Source of the DNA: Nitrospira sp.
GTDB taxonomy: Bacteria > UBA9089 > CG2-30-40-21 > SBAY01
Length of the DNA stretch: 6,841 nucleotides
Direction of reading: 5' to 3'
Assembly (NCBI GenBank): GCA_005239945.1
Contig: SBAY01000227.1
Location: 1-6,841, forward strand
Position 1 is the stretch's first letter. Every line of letters begins with the position of its first letter. Shown here in pieces: positions 5,764 through 6,841 of the stretch. A program made the position numbers and the translations under genes. The notes below the pieces were generated by a model. It had not been told where the DNA came from. It worked only from the letters and a program-made list of their open reading frames with translations, and made no database searches.

Positions 5764-6339
5764 ATGGGATTACCGGCAAGAAAAATGGAAGAAAGATTTA
5801 CTTACAAGGATTATCTCACCTGGCCCGATGAGGAACGGTGGGAATTAATAGATGGGGTGGCCTACAATATGAGTCCTGCCCCTTCCAGAAGGCATCAGGA
5901 AATTGTAGGAGAATTATACAGACAGATTGCAAATTATTTATTGGACAAACCCTGTCAGGTATATATTGCTCCCTTTGATATCCGATTGCCTGAGGCTGAT
6001 GAGCCTGATGATGAAATCGAAACCGTAGTTCAACCGGATATTGTCGTTTTTTGTGATAGGAATAAACTTGATGACCGCGGAGCCAGGGGTACACCGGATA
6101 TAGTCATAGAAATTTTATCCCTCTACACCGCAAAAAAGGATTTTGTGACTAAACGCTCTTTATACGAAAGACATAAAGTGCTACAATACTGGATTGTTGA
6201 CCCAGCAACAGACGAGGTAGTTATATTTAAGCTTAAAGACAATAAGTATGGAGAGCCGCAAGAATATAATAAAGGAAAAAAGATAAGGGTGGATATCTTC
6301 GAAGATTTAGAAATAGATTTGAGCACTATATTTAAGTAA
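5764..6339 (+). CDS. Uma2-family (DUF820) putative PD-(D/E)XK nuclease
   Basis: The 191-residue product matches the Uma2 / DUF820 fold, a PD-(D/E)XK-type nuclease family with no well-established biological role. It is often present in many copies in cyanobacteria and other genomes. Visible family features in order are RFTYKDYLTWPD (11-22), RWELIDGVAYNMSPAP (25-40) with E27, H44, VQPDIVVFC (89-97) with D92, GTPDIVIEILS (109-119) with E116, K130, and QYWIVDP (141-147). D92, E116 and K130 are the likely metal and catalytic residues, so it looks intact. The segment after E116 reads SLYTAKKD where SPSTAKRD is usual. TAGGAG (5749-5754) lies nine bases before the ATG. There is no signal peptide or membrane segment. 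The same type of repeat lies on both sides of the gene, and it has no functional link to bioB. It may be a laterally moved cassette. Confidence 0.88.
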   Translation: MGLPARKMEERFTYKDYLTWPDEERWELIDGVAYNMSPAPSRRHQEIVGELYRQIANYLLDKPCQVYIAPFDIRLPEADEPDDEIETVVQPDIVVFCDRNKLDDRGARGTPDIVIEILSLYTAKKDFVTKRSLYERHKVLQYWIVDPATDEVVIFKLKDNKYGEPQEYNKGKKIRVDIFEDLEIDLSTIFK

Positions 6340-6354
6340 AGTGTAGAAGAATTG

Positions 6355-6436
6355 GTCATCGGTTATCAGGTAAGCAACAAGACAAATTACTGATTACCTT
6401 CTTTTCTCTTACCTGATAACCGATTACTGATAACCA
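6355..6436. repeat. 17-bp inverted repeat of the ggttatc family, copy downstream of uma2
   Basis: Bases 6358-6374 are the exact reverse complement of 6408-6424 (17 pairs), with a 33-base loop. Further ggttatc/gataacc words continue to 6436. The left arm plus part of the loop resembles the repeat at 5651-5706. The stem is AT-rich with no following T run, so I do not call it a terminator, although it does separate uma2 from the tRNA gene. Confidence 0.8.
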
Positions 6437-6441
6437 GAAAT

Positions 6442-6515
6442 GGCGGGGTGGCAGAGTGATTATGCAGCCGCTTGCAGGGCGGCGCACGGAGGTTTAAATC
6501 CTCCCCCCGCCTCCA
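6442..6515 (+). tRNA. tRNA-Cys (anticodon GCA), CCA encoded, unusual tertiary bases
   Basis: The 74 bases fold as a complete cloverleaf. The acceptor stem GGCGGGG (6442-6448) pairs fully with CCCCGCC (6505-6511), followed by discriminator T and CCA (6513-6515). The D stem is G10-C25, C11-G24, A12-T23. The anticodon stem GCCGC/GCGGC (6467-6471 with 6479-6483) encloses TTGCAGG with GCA at 6474-6476. The T stem is GGAGG/CCTCC with loop TTTAAAT (6493-6499). GCA and discriminator U73 identify cysteine. Odd points are A19 in place of G19 (6459) together with T56 in place of C56 (6495), T21 in place of A21, and G37 in place of A37. The stems are perfect, so it is not an obvious pseudogene. Confidence 0.93.
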
Positions 6516-6550
6516 AATCCCTATTTGTCTATTTCTGAAAATGTCTAAAA

Positions 6551-6593
6551 AACAGTAATGCCTCAGTTAATTGGGGGAAAAGGCAATACTGTT
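6551..6593. repeat. Inverted repeat / hairpin downstream of tRNA-Cys
   Basis: Bases 6551-6563 (aacagtaatgcct) pair with 6581-6593 (aggcaatactgtt) with one A-A mismatch in thirteen positions. The loop is 17 bases. No T run follows on the + strand, so an intrinsic terminator is unlikely. It might protect or process the tRNA 3' end, or be another eroded repeat. Confidence 0.7.
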
Positions 6594-6655
6594 CGGAATG
6601 CCAAATTATGCTAAACAATATTGAATATTTCCATAACAACTTGAATTTTTATATC

Positions 6656-6765
6656 TCCCGTAGGGACAACCTATTGGTAGAACATAGATAGGACCCAAGT
6701 ATAAATGCCGTAGGCATGATATAGTTTCTACCAGCCAGTAAGGAGTGGTTATTCTTCCTCCCTAC
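6656..6765. repeat. Nested palindrome with two GTA-loop hairpins
   Basis: Three nested pairings are visible: GTAGGGA (6660-6666) with TCCCTAC (6759-6765), TGGTAGAA (6675-6682) with TTCTACCA (6726-6733), and the innermost hairpin ATGCC-GTA-GGCAT (6705-6717). A fourth small hairpin, TCCC-GTA-GGGA (6656-6666), competes with the outermost pair. No reading frame of note runs through it. The sequence reminds me of cgtaggg/cgtaggcat repeats in environmental genomes, which I cannot confirm here. It may be a small non-autonomous mobile element or a structured RNA. Confidence 0.65.
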
Positions 6766-6780
6766 AGCCTAAACACCTTC

Positions 6781-6806
6781 CAGGTTTAAAACCCAGGTTT
6801 AAAACC
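6781..6806. repeat. Perfect 13-bp tandem repeat, two copies
   Basis: The unit caggtttaaaacc occurs at 6781-6793 and again at 6794-6806 without a mismatch. The second copy plus tg gives the near-palindrome caggtttaaaacctg. It lies in the gene-free end of the window (6516-6841), which otherwise holds the hairpin at 6551-6593, the nested palindrome at 6656-6765, and at 6829-6841 a final fragment (actgaccgattac) that looks like the repeat around uma2. Confidence 0.85.
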
Positions 6807-6841
6807 TGTTCAGCCTTTTTCCCCTTTAACTGACCGATTAC

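Noticed and set aside
5816..6359. Minus-strand open frames across uma2
   Set aside because: They overlap a clear Uma2 coding frame and show no recognisable motifs.
5641..6841. CRISPR array or attC-type integron site in the repeat-rich right half
   Set aside because: The repeats are degenerate palindromes without regular spacers, and no cas gene or integrase is present.

Overview
The window reads as part of an AT-rich chromosome from an anaerobic bacterium, probably an uncultivated lineage; I cannot name the phylum. The pointers are two genes of the futalosine menaquinone pathway, a biotin synthase with the extra cysteines seen in obligate anaerobes, and spacers filled with degenerate palindromic repeats. 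All six recognised household genes, one Uma2-family gene and one tRNA are on the + strand.

Layout. 1-232: a perfect 73-bp inverted repeat followed by a promoter. 288-2130: mqnA and mqnC, overlapping by 62 bp (chorismate dehydratase and the radical-SAM cyclase of the futalosine route). 2131-2403: a gene-free spacer holding a second, imperfect giant hairpin. 2404-4658: truB, ribF and rpsO in the classic order of the translation/ribosome-assembly cluster (tRNA pseudouridine-55 synthase, riboflavin kinase/FAD synthetase, ribosomal protein S15). 4660-5640: bioB starts one base after rpsO, where pnp is often found in other bacteria. 5641-6436: a Uma2-type putative nuclease gene lies between two copies of a related palindromic repeat. 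6442-6515: a tRNA-Cys(GCA) with encoded CCA. 6516-6841: no gene, but a hairpin, a nested palindrome of about 105 bp and a 13-bp tandem repeat.

The genes supply cofactors (menaquinone, FMN/FAD, biotin) and translation components. MqnC and BioB are radical-SAM enzymes, which fits anaerobic or microaerobic life. MqnB, MqnD and MqnE are not in the window.

The most interesting points are: (i) the tRNA-Cys appears to replace the near-universal G19-C56 tertiary pair by A19-U56, and also has G37 and U21; (ii) BioB has Asp143 where one auxiliary-cluster cysteine is expected, while retaining anaerobe-type extra cysteines; (iii) two long intergenic inverted repeats are each followed by nearly the same 20-21 base word; (iv) the uma2 gene is bracketed by a shared repeat. 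I see no clearly new multi-gene system here. The novelty is in the non-coding DNA and in these single-residue departures. All calls are from reading the sequence; no searches or folding programs were run.
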